Assembly (NCBI RefSeq): GCF_029623345.1
Contig: NZ_JAPYKH010000008.1
Coordinates: forward strand, 108,866 to 172,865
From: Sphingomonas phyllosphaerae
GTDB lineage: Bacteria; Pseudomonadota; Alphaproteobacteria; Sphingomonadales; Sphingomonadaceae
Direction of reading: 5' to 3'
Length of the DNA stretch: 64,000 nucleotides
The notes under the pieces are model-generated. The model had not been told where the DNA came from and did no database searches. It was given only the letters and a program-made list of their open reading frames with translations. Of this stretch, positions 35,781 to 45,885 are shown in pieces. The stretch's first letter is position 1. Each line of letters begins with the position of its first letter. A program made the translations under genes and the position numbers.

Positions 35781-38123
35781 ATGACTCAGCGAAAAGGGAT
35801 GACGCGACGCGGCGCGATCGGCGCGGCGGCGGGAACAGCGGCGCTCGGCGCGCTGCCCGCGCATGGCGAGGACGGAGCGGCCGACCGCCAGCGGCTCTGG
35901 TACCGCCAGCCCGCGACCGTGTGGACCGAGGCGCTGCCGGTCGGTAACGGCCGGCTCGGCGCGATGGTGTTCGGCGGCACCGCGCGCGAGCGGATCCAGC
36001 TCAACGAGAGCAGCCTGTGGGGCGGGGGGCCGTATGATCCGGTGAACCCTGCGGCGCGTGCGGCCCTGCCCGAGGTGCGCCGGCTGATCGCGGCGGGGCG
36101 CTACGCCGAGGCGCAGGCGCTCGCCAACGCCAAGGTGATGGCGCAGCCGCTCAGCCAGATGTCGTACCAGCCGATCGGCGACCTGATCCTGGAGCTGCCA
36201 GGTCTCGGTGCGACGAGCGACTATCACCGCGAGCTCGATCTCGACGCGGCACTGGCCACCACCGCCTTCACCGCGGGCGGGGTGCGATACCGCCGACGCG
36301 TGCTGGCATCGCCGGTCGATCAGGTCATCGCGGTGGAGCTCGCCACCGATCGCCCCGGCGCGATCGACCTCGACGTCGCGCTCACCACGCCGCAGCGCGG
36401 CGCTGTGACCGCCGCCGGTGACACGCTTGCGCTCGACGCGCGCGCGCCCGACGAGCACGGCGTCGCAGGCGCCACGCGGCTGGCGGCGCGCGTGCGGGTA
36501 CTGGTGCGTGGCGGCACCCTGAGCGCGCGCGAGGGACGTCTGACGATCCGCGGCGCCGCCGCGGTGACCGTGCTGGTCGCGCTGGCGACAAGCTACCGTC
36601 GCTTCGATGACGTCGGCGGCGACGCCGGCGCGATCGCGGCGGCGCAGCTCGCGCGCGCGGCGACGACGCCGTTCGCACGGCTCGCCGCCGACACCGCGCG
36701 CGAGCACCGCCGGCTCTTCCGCCGCGTCACGCTCGACCTCGGCCGCACCGCCGCGGCCGAGCGGCCGACCGACGAGCGCGTGCGTGCCAGCCAGCAAAGC
36801 GACGACCCCGCGCTGGCGCAGCTCTACTTCGATTACGGCCGTTATCTGCTGATCTGCTCGTCGCGCTCCGGCGGCCAGCCCGCCAATCTGCAGGGCTTGT
36901 GGAACGAGAGCGTCAAGCCGCCATGGGGCTCGAAGTACACGATCAACATCAACACCGAGATGAATTACTGGCCGGCCGAGGCGACCGGGCTGGCCGAGTG
37001 CACCGCTCCGCTGGTGCAGATGGTGCGCGAGCTGGCGGAGACGGGCGAGCGCACCGCGCGTGCGATGTACGGGGCGCGCGGCTGGGTGGCGCATCACAAT
37101 ACCGACGGCTGGCGCGCCACCGCGCCGATCGACGGGGCGCAATATGGCCTGTGGCCGACCGGCGGCGCGTGGCTCTGCACGCATTTGTGGGACCGCTACG
37201 ACTACGGCCGCGACCTCGATTATCTTCGCTCGGTCTACCCGCTGATGCGCGGCGCCGCGCTGTTCTTCCTCGATACGCTACAGGTCGACGCGACGAGCGG
37301 CAGGCTGGTGACCAGCCCGTCGCTCTCGCCCGAGAACGTCCACCCGCGCGGCGCTGCGATCTGTGCCGGCCCGGCGATGGACCAGCAGATCCTGCGCGAC
37401 CTGTTCGAGCAGACCGCGCGCGCTGCTTCGCTGCTCGGCACCGACGCGGCGTTCGCGGGGGAGCTCGTCGCGGCGCGCGCGCGGCTCGCTCCGGACAAGA
37501 TCGGTGCGCAGGGCCAATTGCAGGAGTGGCAGGAGGACTGGGACGCTGCCGCGCCCGAGCCGCACCATCGCCATGTCTCGCACCTGTACGGCCTGTTCCC
37601 GAGCACGCAGATCGACGTCGAGCGCACGCCCGCGCTGGCCGTGGCGGCGCGGCGCTCGCTCGAGCTGCGCGGCGACGAGTCGACCGGCTGGGCCACCGCC
37701 TGGCGTGCCAATCTGTGGGCGCGGTTGCGCGACGGCGAGCGCGCGCACCGCATCCTTGCCTATCTGCTCGGCCCCGAGCGGACCTACCCCAATCTGTTCG
37801 ACTCGCACCCGCCGTTCCAGATCGACGGCAATTTCGGCGGCGCGCGCGCGATCGCGGAAATGCTGATGCAGAGCGACGGCGACGAGATCCTGCTGCTCCC
37901 GGCGTTGCCCCGCGCTTGGCCGAGCGGCGCATTGCGCGGGCTGCGCGCCCGCGGCGCGCGGCGGGTCGACCTGACATGGCGTGCGGGGGTGGTCGAGCGT
38001 GTGGTGGTCACTGCCGACGCGGCGGGGTCGGTGACGGTGCGCGCCGGCACGGCCCGCGTCAACGCGCGACTGGGCGCGGGCGAGGTGCTGCGGCTGCGCG
38101 GGCCGGACTTGCGGCGCGGCTAA
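35781..38123 (+). CDS. glycoside hydrolase family 95 (alpha-L-fucosidase / alpha-L-galactosidase)
   Basis: This 780-residue exported enzyme would remove terminal alpha-L-fucose or alpha-L-galactose from oligosaccharides by inversion. Residues matching the GH95 active site are N389 and N391 in [11 protein letters not shown]518 in [10 protein letters not shown], and D682 in IDGNFGG. A twin-arginine signal ([12 protein letters not shown]) precedes the N-terminal beta domain that starts at [28 protein letters not shown]-like sequence (GGGGAAG) before ATG 35781 serves as ribosome-binding site. It is the third gene of the SapC-cupin operon. Fucose versus galactose specificity cannot be read here. 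Confidence 0.93.
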   Translation: MTQRKGMTRRGAIGAAAGTAALGALPAHGEDGAADRQRLWYRQPATVWTEALPVGNGRLGAMVFGGTARERIQLNESSLWGGGPYDPVNPAARAALPEVRRLIAAGRYAEAQALANAKVMAQPLSQMSYQPIGDLILELPGLGATSDYHRELDLDAALATTAFTAGGVRYRRRVLASPVDQVIAVELATDRPGAIDLDVALTTPQRGAVTAAGDTLALDARAPDEHGVAGATRLAARVRVLVRGGTLSAREGRLTIRGAAAVTVLVALATSYRRFDDVGGDAGAIAAAQLARAATTPFARLAADTAREHRRLFRRVTLDLGRTAAAERPTDERVRASQQSDDPALAQLYFDYGRYLLICSSRSGGQPANLQGLWNESVKPPWGSKYTININTEMNYWPAEATGLAECTAPLVQMVRELAETGERTARAMYGARGWVAHHNTDGWRATAPIDGAQYGLWPTGGAWLCTHLWDRYDYGRDLDYLRSVYPLMRGAALFFLDTLQVDATSGRLVTSPSLSPENVHPRGAAICAGPAMDQQILRDLFEQTARAASLLGTDAAFAGELVAARARLAPDKIGAQGQLQEWQEDWDAAAPEPHHRHVSHLYGLFPSTQIDVERTPALAVAARRSLELRGDESTGWATAWRANLWARLRDGERAHRILAYLLGPERTYPNLFDSHPPFQIDGNFGGARAIAEMLMQSDGDEILLLPALPRAWPSGALRGLRARGARRVDLTWRAGVVERVVVTADAAGSVTVRAGTARVNARLGAGEVLRLRGPDLRRG

Positions 38124-38173
38124 CCCGCGCCTTCGTGTTCGGGTAAGGGCGAGTCCTTCATCTGCGCCCAGGC

Positions 38174-38268
38174 GTCATCCCGGACTTGGTCCGGGATCCA
38201 CCGTGCCGCGAGCGCCTCGGGCCGGCGCACGAGCGGATGGATGGACCCCGCAACAAGTCCGCGGTGAC
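38174..38268. repeat. intergenic palindromic repeat, family A, copy 3 (95 bp)
   Basis: Starts GTCATCCCGGACTTGGTCC and ends CAAGTCCGCGGTGAC. It lies between the convergent GH95 and GH43 genes, where its hairpins could also end transcription. Confidence 0.75.
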
Positions 38269-38326
38269 GACGAGCGACATGCCCGATGCTGGCGTGCCAC
38301 GCCGCCGCTGCTGCACCCGCTCCCTG

Positions 38327-39985
38327 TCACGGCGCCTCGACGAACGGCCCGATGACGGTGCCGACGAAACCACCCGCGCGCTGCGTGCTGAGGAACGTCG
38401 TGTCGAGCCGGTCGGTCAGCGTTTGTTTCCTGCCGCCGATCGCATAGTCGAACGCCATCGTCCCGCCGTCGGCGCGGATCGTCAGCGTCACCGCGCCGCC
38501 AGCATCGACCGGCGCCGAGGCGACCAGCGTATCGTTGTGCGCCAAATCACGCTTGTACAACGCTACGACCGTCTTGCCGCCGAGGCGCGTGACGGCGAAC
38601 TCGAGCAACGAGCGGTCGTTCTGCACCGCCGCCAGCCCGGCGCGCGCGCCGTCGCGCTCGGGCATGAAGCGCAGCACCGTCGACACCGTGGCGACATGGT
38701 GCTGCTGGCGCCGACCGAGAAAGGCGGGCGTGCCGCTCAGGTCGCCGAAGCGTGCGGCCGGGCGCAGCTCGAGCGCCCCCCCGGCGAGCCGGTAGAAGCG
38801 CTGGCGCGGCGTGCGGATGCCGATCCATTGCATGCCGAGCTCGCCGCCGTCGAACTCGTCGACATAGCCGAAGTCGCCGCTGGTCGGCAGCGCCGGAGCC
38901 GGGCCGGCGGGAAGCCGCGGCCGCGTGGCGGTGAAGGGGATCGCGCGGCCACGCTCCAGGATGTGCGGCCAGCCGTCTCGCCACGTCACTGGCAGCAGGA
39001 AGGTCTCGCGTCCGATATTGTAATGTCCGTCCGCATAGGGCCGCGTCGCCAGGAAGGTCGCCCACCAGTCGCCGCTCTGCGTCTGCACCAGCTTGGCGTG
39101 TCCTGCCGATGTGACCGGATGCGCGCGGTCGGACGGCAGATCGCGCTGGGTCAGGATCGGATTGCCGGCATAGGGCGTGAAGGGTCCCCGCAGCGCGCGC
39201 GAGCGGAACACTACCTGCGAATGGTTGTCGCCGGTGCCGCCCTCCGCCGCGGTGAGATAGTAGAAGCCGTCTTTCTTGAGGAGGTGAGGCCCCTCGATCC
39301 ACACCGGCTTGGTGGCGAGATCGACGCCGCCGTTGACGAGCTGCGTGCTCTCCCCGACCATCTTGCCCGCGCGCCAGTCGTACTCCTGCACCCACAGCGC
39401 GCGGTGGCCGTCGTAGCGCGGTGGTTCGTTCGGCGCGCGGTTGTTGATGATGTAGGCCCGATCGCCCTCCCAGAAGATGGACGGGTCGATGCCTTCGAAC
39501 GGCAGCCAGATCGGCTTGGACCAGGGGCCAGCCGGATCGCGCGCGGTGATGACGAAGTTGCCGCCGCAGGAGACGCAGGTGTTGGCGATGTAGAAGACGC
39601 CGGCGTGGTACGAGATGTCGGGCGCGAACACCGCCTCCGAGACGCGTCGACCGGTAAAGTCGAGCTGGTCAGGCCGGTCGATCGCGTTGCCGATCTGGGT
39701 CCAGTCGACGAGGTTCTTGGAGTGGAACACGGGCAGGCCGGGGAAGTGCGCGAACGACGAGTTGACGAGGTAGTAATCGTCGCCGACGCGCGTGACCGAA
39801 GGGTCCGGATAATAGCCGCTTACAACGGGGTTGCGGTACTGGCCGGCGCGCAGCGGCGCCTGTTCCTGCGTGCGGCCCTGATAGGTGAAGCGTTCGAAGC
39901 GCGCGACCTGGGCGGCGGTGGGGGCACTGACGACCGTCAGCAGCGTGGCCGCACCCATGCCCATCCGCATTACGACCCGACGCAT
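38327..39985 (-). CDS. glycoside hydrolase family 43 (beta-xylosidase / alpha-L-arabinofuranosidase)
   Basis: This 552-residue secreted enzyme has a five-bladed propeller (about residues 45-340) and a C-terminal beta-sandwich (about 360-550), the layout of GH43 xylosidase/arabinofuranosidase enzymes. The three acidic residues align with D61 (YYPDPSV, base), D167 (GIDPSIF, pKa modulator) and E231 (IEGPHL, acid). The signal peptide ends near SAPTAAQ. ATG 39985 follows AAGGAGAGG. It is divergent from the esterase at 40294 and convergent with GH95, completing a set for hemicellulose side chains. Confidence 0.93.
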   Translation of the reverse strand: MRRVVMRMGMGAATLLTVVSAPTAAQVARFERFTYQGRTQEQAPLRAGQYRNPVVSGYYPDPSVTRVGDDYYLVNSSFAHFPGLPVFHSKNLVDWTQIGNAIDRPDQLDFTGRRVSEAVFAPDISYHAGVFYIANTCVSCGGNFVITARDPAGPWSKPIWLPFEGIDPSIFWEGDRAYIINNRAPNEPPRYDGHRALWVQEYDWRAGKMVGESTQLVNGGVDLATKPVWIEGPHLLKKDGFYYLTAAEGGTGDNHSQVVFRSRALRGPFTPYAGNPILTQRDLPSDRAHPVTSAGHAKLVQTQSGDWWATFLATRPYADGHYNIGRETFLLPVTWRDGWPHILERGRAIPFTATRPRLPAGPAPALPTSGDFGYVDEFDGGELGMQWIGIRTPRQRFYRLAGGALELRPAARFGDLSGTPAFLGRRQQHHVATVSTVLRFMPERDGARAGLAAVQNDRSLLEFAVTRLGGKTVVALYKRDLAHNDTLVASAPVDAGGAVTLTIRADGGTMAFDYAIGGRKQTLTDRLDTTFLSTQRAGGFVGTVIGPFVEAP

Positions 39986-40020
39986 CTCGCCTCTCCTTCT
40001 TTTGCAGCCGCACCGTACGA

Positions 40021-40032
40021 GTTACCGCTATC
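40021..40032 (-). promoter_or_regulatory. probable LacI-type operator upstream of GH43
   Basis: In the direction of GH43 the sequence reads TGATAGCGGTAAC, sharing TGATAGCG with the operator at 8049 and having the central CG. The two halves match at four of six positions, so it is weaker than the receptor operators. Confidence 0.35.
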
Positions 40033-40058
40033 ATGACAAGCGCGGGCCAACGTTCCGC

Positions 40059-40152
40059 ATCATCCTCAACTCGCTTCAGGATCCACGATGCCGCACCAGC
40101 AGCGGACGCGGCGATTTTGGACGGGTGGATCCTCGAACGAGTGCAGCATGAC
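40059..40152. repeat. intergenic palindromic repeat, family A, copy 4 (94 bp)
   Basis: The arms TCAGGATCCACGATGCCGCA and GGGTGGATCCTCGAAC correspond to the other family A copies, but this copy is the most diverged. It lies in the divergent GH43/esterase control region, upstream of the promoter at 40207. Confidence 0.6.
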
Positions 40153-40206
40153 GCAAGGGTGAGAAGGGGCGTGCCGGTGGCTACTGGCACCACTAATCTC
40201 GGCGGC

Positions 40207-41484
<1,278 letters not shown>

Positions 41485-41938
41485 CGGCAGCCTCGATCTT
41501 ACCTGTTGTTTTGCAAGCGACAATCTCTTGGCGGCGAAGCGCCGCCAGCGCCCACCGACCGAATAGTCACTGCGCGTTTTTATTAACGAGAGAGTGTTGA
41601 CACCGAAAGAAGCATGATTACGCTTCGATGGTAACGTTACCGTAAGCGGCTAGCGATCGAATCGATCCGTTGATCGAAGGGGCATGTCCGCAAGCGACCG
41701 GAGAGCGTGCGAGAGGAGGAGGGTGACGCACCATCGCCGCGGCGATGGGAGAAGCTTTTGCTACGAAGCGCGGACGAGCACCGTACCGGGGTCAACGACG
41801 ATCGCTGGGACAATGACTTGTCACAAGCGCCCGACTTGCACCGCGACGTTTAGAAGAAGTGCGGCTCATGGCGGAGCCGACTGCCGCACACTGCTGCCGA
41901 TCAGAGATAAACGACACAAACTCTTGGAGGAGGGGACG
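41485..41938. other. long structured leader region of the third TonB receptor
   Basis: About 450 bp with no recognised gene. It holds the promoter/operator at 41597-41641, then some 300 bp to the receptor start. Within the leader are an 18-base perfect palindrome (41731-41748, CCATCGCCGCGGCGATGG) and a hairpin, CGGCTC-ATGGCG-GAGCCG near 41863. The leader is open in frame with the receptor, but the signal peptide and ribosome-binding site place the true start at 41939. Confidence 0.5.
41597..41641 (+). promoter_or_regulatory. promoter with LacI-type operator for the third TonB receptor
   Basis: A consensus TTGACA (41597-41602) lies 27 bp before the perfect 12-base palindrome GGTAACGTTACC (41630-41641), which has the central CG of LacI-family operators. 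The -10 box is unclear (TTACGC region around 41618). The operator would cover the start of transcription. Confidence 0.55.
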
Positions 41939-44900
41939 ATGATGAGAGCCACCACGAGCGCACGCCGCGCCGGGATGCGGGGCGGCGTGGCCTTCGCCGC
42001 GCTGGTCGCCGCGACCGCGCTGCCGGCAGCCGCCTGGGCACAGTCGGCACCGGCCGGGCAGGAAGCGGGGGCCGCGACGACGCCGCCCGAGGTGCCGCCA
42101 CAGCTCGACACCACCGCGGGTTCCACCGCGCAGCCCGAACAGGACGGCGCGGGCGCGCGCGATGCCGCCGCGCAGGACATCATCGTCACGGGATCGCGCA
42201 TCACCACGGGCGGCTTCACCGCGCCGACGCCGACGACCGTGATCGACTCCGGCGCGATCGCGGCCAATGCGCAGCCCAACGTCTTCACCACCATCTCGCA
42301 GCTGCCCTCGCTGCAGGGCTCGTCCGGCACCAGCGTCAACACCTTCAGCACCTCGAGCGGCGCGCAGGGGCTGAGCTCCTTCTCGCTGCGCGGCGTGGGT
42401 GCGATCCGGACGCTGACGCTGATCGACGGTCAGCGCGTCGTCGGCGCCAACGTCACCGGCGTGCCCGACGTCAGCCAGTTCCCGCAGCTGTTGATCAAGC
42501 GCGTCGACGTCGTCAACGGCGGCGCCTCGGCGTCCTATGGGTCGGACGCGGTCGGCGGCGTGGTCAACTTCATCACCGACACGCGCTTCAAGGGCGTGAA
42601 GGGTAACGTCCAGGGCGGCATCACCGATTACGGCGACAACGAGCAGGTGCTGGTCCAGCTCGCCGCCGGTACCAGCCTGCTCGAGGATCGCCTGCATATC
42701 GTCGGCAGCACCGAATATGCGCGCGACGAGGGCGTCGGCGGTGGCGAGTTCGGTATCGGTCTCGCCGGCGGGCGCGACTGGTTCAAGCAGACCACGCTGG
42801 TCAACCGCAACGTCACCAACGACGGCTCGCCGCAATATGTGCTGCGCGACTATGCGCAGTCGATCACCTTCACCAAATACGGCCTGATCACCGCCGGGCC
42901 GCTTCAGGGCACCGCGTTCGACCAGTCGGGTAATCCGTTCCAGTTCCAATATGGTTCGGGCGGCGTGCCGTCGCGCACGTCATCGGGCGCGGTGATCGGC
43001 TGCTTCGCCGGTTTCTGCCAGGGCGGTGACCTGTCCGGCAACGTCGACGCCGGCCGTTCACTGCTGTCGGGGCTGGAGCGGATCAATAGCTATGGTCGGA
43101 TCGGCTTCGACTTCGCGCCCAACAACGAGATCTACGTCAGCTCGAACATCGCGCAGGTGAAGACCAACAACCAGCCGGTCGGCGGGCAGAACCGCCCCGC
43201 GCTGACGATCCAATGCGCCAATCCCTATGTGCCGACCCAGGTCAAGGCGGCGTGCGCGACGGCGGGGATCACCAGCTTCCAGTTCGGCACCAGCAACGCC
43301 GCGCTCGGCAACACCCAGGTCCACACCGACCGGCGGCAATACCGCTTCGTCGTCGGCGCCAAGGGCCGGCAGCCGGTGTTCGGCTCGGACTGGAGCTACG
43401 ACATCTACGTCGAGCACGGTACCAACAAGACCAAGATCGACGTTGACAACATCCTGCTGACGCAGCGTTATAACAACGCCATCAACGCGACCACCTTGGA
43501 CGGCGCGATCGTCTGCGCCAACCCGGTCGCGCGCGCGGCGGGCTGTCAGCCGCTCAACGTCTTCGGCGGCAACCCATCGCAGCAGGCGCTCGACTACGTC
43601 ATGCCCGCCAACGGCCCGCGCCAGCGCACGCGCCAGACGCAGGACGTCGCCAGCCTCAACTTCTCGGGCTCGCCGTTCAGCTCCTGGGCAGGACCGATAT
43701 CGGTCGCGTTCGGCGGCGAGTTCCGGCACGAATTCTACAAGGTCACCGCCGATCCTTACGGCGCGGGCGTTGACAATCAGCCGTACGATTCGATCTACCC
43801 GTTCGATCCGCTTCAGCTGCCCGCGGGCAACAATTGGTATGCCGGCAATTACAAGAACGGCACCGGCGCCTACAGCGTGAAGGAGGCCTTCGTCGAGGTC
43901 GCCGTGCCATTGCTCGACGGGGATTCGGTGGGTCGCGCCAGCGTCAGTGGCGCTGCGCGCGTGACCGATTACAGCACCTCAGGCACGGTCTGGGCGTGGA
44001 AGGTCGGCGGTACCTGGGACCTGCCGATCGACGGCTTCCGCCTGCGCGGCGTGACCTCGCGCGACGTGCGCGCGCCCAACCTGTCGGAGCTGTTCGCCGC
44101 TCCCGTCACGACGACGCAGCCGAACTTCTTCGACCCGTTCCGCAACGTCAACGTGCTCGCGATCCAGAACACGATCGGCAACCCGAACCTGACGCCGGAG
44201 ATCGCGCGCAACACCACCGCGGGCATCGCCTTCTCCGGATCGAGCTGGGCGCCGGGTCTGAGCCTGTCGTTCGACTGGTACAAGCTCAAGATCACCGACG
44301 TGATCTCGAGCCTGGGCGCGGGCGACATCGTCGACCTGTGCTATCGCAACATCCTGCCCAGCACCTGCAGCGCCTTTAACCTGAACAACCAGGCGGGACC
44401 GAACTTCATCAACGTCCAGGCCTTCAACCTGGCGTCGATCGACACCTCCGGCTTCGACATCGAGGCGAGCTATCGCTGGCAGCGGCCGCTGGGCCTGCCC
44501 GGACGGCTCACCGTCCGCGCGCTGGCGACGCACATCAGCAAGTTCGTCACCGACACCGGGCTCGCCGGCACGATCCCCAACGACACCGCAGGGAACAACA
44601 ACGGCAACACGCCCGACTGGAAGTGGCTGGCGGTGCAGACCTACGAGGGCGACGACTTCTCGCTGCTGCTGCAGGAGCGCTGGTTCAGCGACGGCACGCT
44701 CGGCAACCAATATGTCGTCTGCGCGCCCGGCACCTGCCCGGTGTCGACCAACCAGCATCCCACGATCGACCAGAACTTCATGCCCGGCGCCTTCTACATG
44801 GACGTGGGCGGGACGTTCAACATCACCGAGGCGGTCACCGCCTATGCCAAGGTGGACAACCTCTTCAACCGCGACCCGGCCAAGTCGCCGTCCTTCGTCA

Positions 44901-44962
44901 ATCCGGCGTTGTACGACGTGCTCGGGCGGACCTACCGGCTGGGCGTCCGCTTCAGCTTCTGA
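41939..44962 (+). CDS. TonB-dependent receptor (GntR/quinoprotein locus)
   Basis: This 1007-residue outer-membrane transporter has a signal peptide ending AAAWAQ, a TonB-box-like QDIIVTGSRI and a plug with SSFSLRGVGAIRTLTLIDGQRVVG and ASYGSDAVGGVVNF, followed by a barrel ending GVRFSF. The plug belongs to a different group from the receptors at 8131 and 30756. ATG 41939, followed at once by a second ATG, is preceded by TTGGAGGAGGGG. A strong hairpin follows the stop, then the GntR gene. The substrate is unknown; its position suggests uptake for the amidohydrolase-oxidase pathway. Confidence 0.93.
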   Translation: MMRATTSARRAGMRGGVAFAALVAATALPAAAWAQSAPAGQEAGAATTPPEVPPQLDTTAGSTAQPEQDGAGARDAAAQDIIVTGSRITTGGFTAPTPTTVIDSGAIAANAQPNVFTTISQLPSLQGSSGTSVNTFSTSSGAQGLSSFSLRGVGAIRTLTLIDGQRVVGANVTGVPDVSQFPQLLIKRVDVVNGGASASYGSDAVGGVVNFITDTRFKGVKGNVQGGITDYGDNEQVLVQLAAGTSLLEDRLHIVGSTEYARDEGVGGGEFGIGLAGGRDWFKQTTLVNRNVTNDGSPQYVLRDYAQSITFTKYGLITAGPLQGTAFDQSGNPFQFQYGSGGVPSRTSSGAVIGCFAGFCQGGDLSGNVDAGRSLLSGLERINSYGRIGFDFAPNNEIYVSSNIAQVKTNNQPVGGQNRPALTIQCANPYVPTQVKAACATAGITSFQFGTSNAALGNTQVHTDRRQYRFVVGAKGRQPVFGSDWSYDIYVEHGTNKTKIDVDNILLTQRYNNAINATTLDGAIVCANPVARAAGCQPLNVFGGNPSQQALDYVMPANGPRQRTRQTQDVASLNFSGSPFSSWAGPISVAFGGEFRHEFYKVTADPYGAGVDNQPYDSIYPFDPLQLPAGNNWYAGNYKNGTGAYSVKEAFVEVAVPLLDGDSVGRASVSGAARVTDYSTSGTVWAWKVGGTWDLPIDGFRLRGVTSRDVRAPNLSELFAAPVTTTQPNFFDPFRNVNVLAIQNTIGNPNLTPEIARNTTAGIAFSGSSWAPGLSLSFDWYKLKITDVISSLGAGDIVDLCYRNILPSTCSAFNLNNQAGPNFINVQAFNLASIDTSGFDIEASYRWQRPLGLPGRLTVRALATHISKFVTDTGLAGTIPNDTAGNNNGNTPDWKWLAVQTYEGDDFSLLLQERWFSDGTLGNQYVVCAPGTCPVSTNQHPTIDQNFMPGAFYMDVGGTFNITEAVTAYAKVDNLFNRDPAKSPSFVNPALYDVLGRTYRLGVRFSF

Positions 44963-44970
44963 TCCGGCCG

Positions 44971-44999
44971 GCGGCCCGCGCGTCACGCGCGCGGGCCGC
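44971..44999 (+). terminator. hairpin terminator after the third TonB receptor
   Basis: A perfect 12-pair stem GCGGCCCGCGCG / CGCGCGGGCCGC with a 5-base loop is followed by TGTCGTCT, 8 bp after the stop. Confidence 0.65.
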
Positions 45000-45029
45000 T
45001 GTCGTCTGCTACTTACCTTCATCGTATAA

Positions 45030-45041
45030 AACCTATAGGAT
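45030..45041. promoter_or_regulatory. proposed GntR operator, site 3 (autoregulation)
   Basis: AACCTATAGGAT matches the shared motif at 10 of 12 bases and contains the palindrome CCTATAGG. It follows a TATAAA sequence (45025-45030) and lies about 35 bp before the regulator gene. Confidence 0.45.
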
Positions 45042-45076
45042 CGCGTTCGTTTCCCTCTCGGACCGGCGAACCCCAC

Positions 45077-45793
45077 TTGCGGCAGATCGACACGAAGAGC
45101 TCCGTTCCCGTCTCCTCCCGTGCCGCGCGGCCGGCGCCCGGGCCGACGATGGTGGAGCGCGCCTACGATCACCTGCTCGACATGCTGATGAGCCTCAAGA
45201 TCGCGCCGGGCGAGCGGATCGCGATCGACACCGTCGCCCGTCAGCTCGGCATCTCGCAGACCCCCGTTCGCGAGGCGATGAGCCAGCTCGAGGCGGAGAA
45301 GCTGGTCTACAAGATGCCGAACGTCGGCTATCGCGCCAGCCCGCAGATGACGCGCCACGAGGTGCGCGATCTCTATACGCTGCGGCAGCTGATCGAGCCT
45401 TATGCCGCCGCGCGCGCCGCGGAGGCCATGACCGATGAGGCGATCGCGACGCTGCGCGCGATCGACCGCGACATGTCGGGCGTGGCCGACGGCGACGCGC
45501 GCGCCTACTCGCGCTTCGCCGAGGCCGATGCCGCGCTCCACCGATTGATCGCGACAGCCAGCGGAAACCGCCTGATCGCGGACACGATCGAGCGGCTCCA
45601 CGCGCACCTGCACATCTTCCGCGCGCTCTACGCCACCAACGCGCCGCACGAGGCCGCGCGCGAGCATCGGGCCATCATCGACGCGCTGGTCGCGCATGAT
45701 GCCGCAGCCGCCGAGACCGCGGTGCGTCACCACCTGCAATGCTCACAGCAGCGGATGGATCACGTGCTCGCGCAGGGCACGGCAACCGACTGA
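45077..45793 (+). CDS. GntR-family transcriptional regulator, FadR/FCD subfamily
   Basis: This 238-residue regulator has an N-terminal winged helix (about residues 27-90, with ARQLGISQTPVREAMSQLEAEK split as ARQLGISQ and TPVREAMSQLEAEK) and an all-helical FCD ligand-binding domain with RQLIEPYAA, ADAALHRLI and REHRAIIDALVAHD. Such regulators respond to small organic acids or sugar acids. The longest start is TTG 45077; ATG 45149 would leave only a short arm before the helix-turn-helix, so the true start is uncertain. Its position between receptor and catabolic operon, and the motif in its own promoter region, make it the likely local regulator. Confidence 0.9.
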   Translation: MRQIDTKSSVPVSSRAARPAPGPTMVERAYDHLLDMLMSLKIAPGERIAIDTVARQLGISQTPVREAMSQLEAEKLVYKMPNVGYRASPQMTRHEVRDLYTLRQLIEPYAAARAAEAMTDEAIATLRAIDRDMSGVADGDARAYSRFAEADAALHRLIATASGNRLIADTIERLHAHLHIFRALYATNAPHEAAREHRAIIDALVAHDAAAAETAVRHHLQCSQQRMDHVLAQGTATD

Positions 45794-45823
45794 GATCATT
45801 CGTGTTGAGCGCCGCTACGGCGC

Positions 45824-45865
45824 TTGACAGCCTTCCGGCCCCTACTTAGTCAGATCATATAGGAT
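45824..45865 (+). promoter_or_regulatory. promoter of the amidohydrolase operon with proposed GntR operator, site 4
   Basis: TTGACA (45824-45829), a 17-bp spacer and TAGTCA (45847-45852) are followed directly by ATCATATAGGAT (45854-45865), the same 12 bases as at 33980. Binding here would block initiation. Confidence 0.6.
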
Positions 45866-45885
45866 ATGACATGGAGGGGAAAGCG

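Noticed and set aside
41684..41938. N-terminal extension of the third TonB receptor
   Set aside because: The frame is open upstream, but the extension has no signal-peptide character, while ATG 41939 has a strong ribosome-binding site directly followed by a signal peptide.
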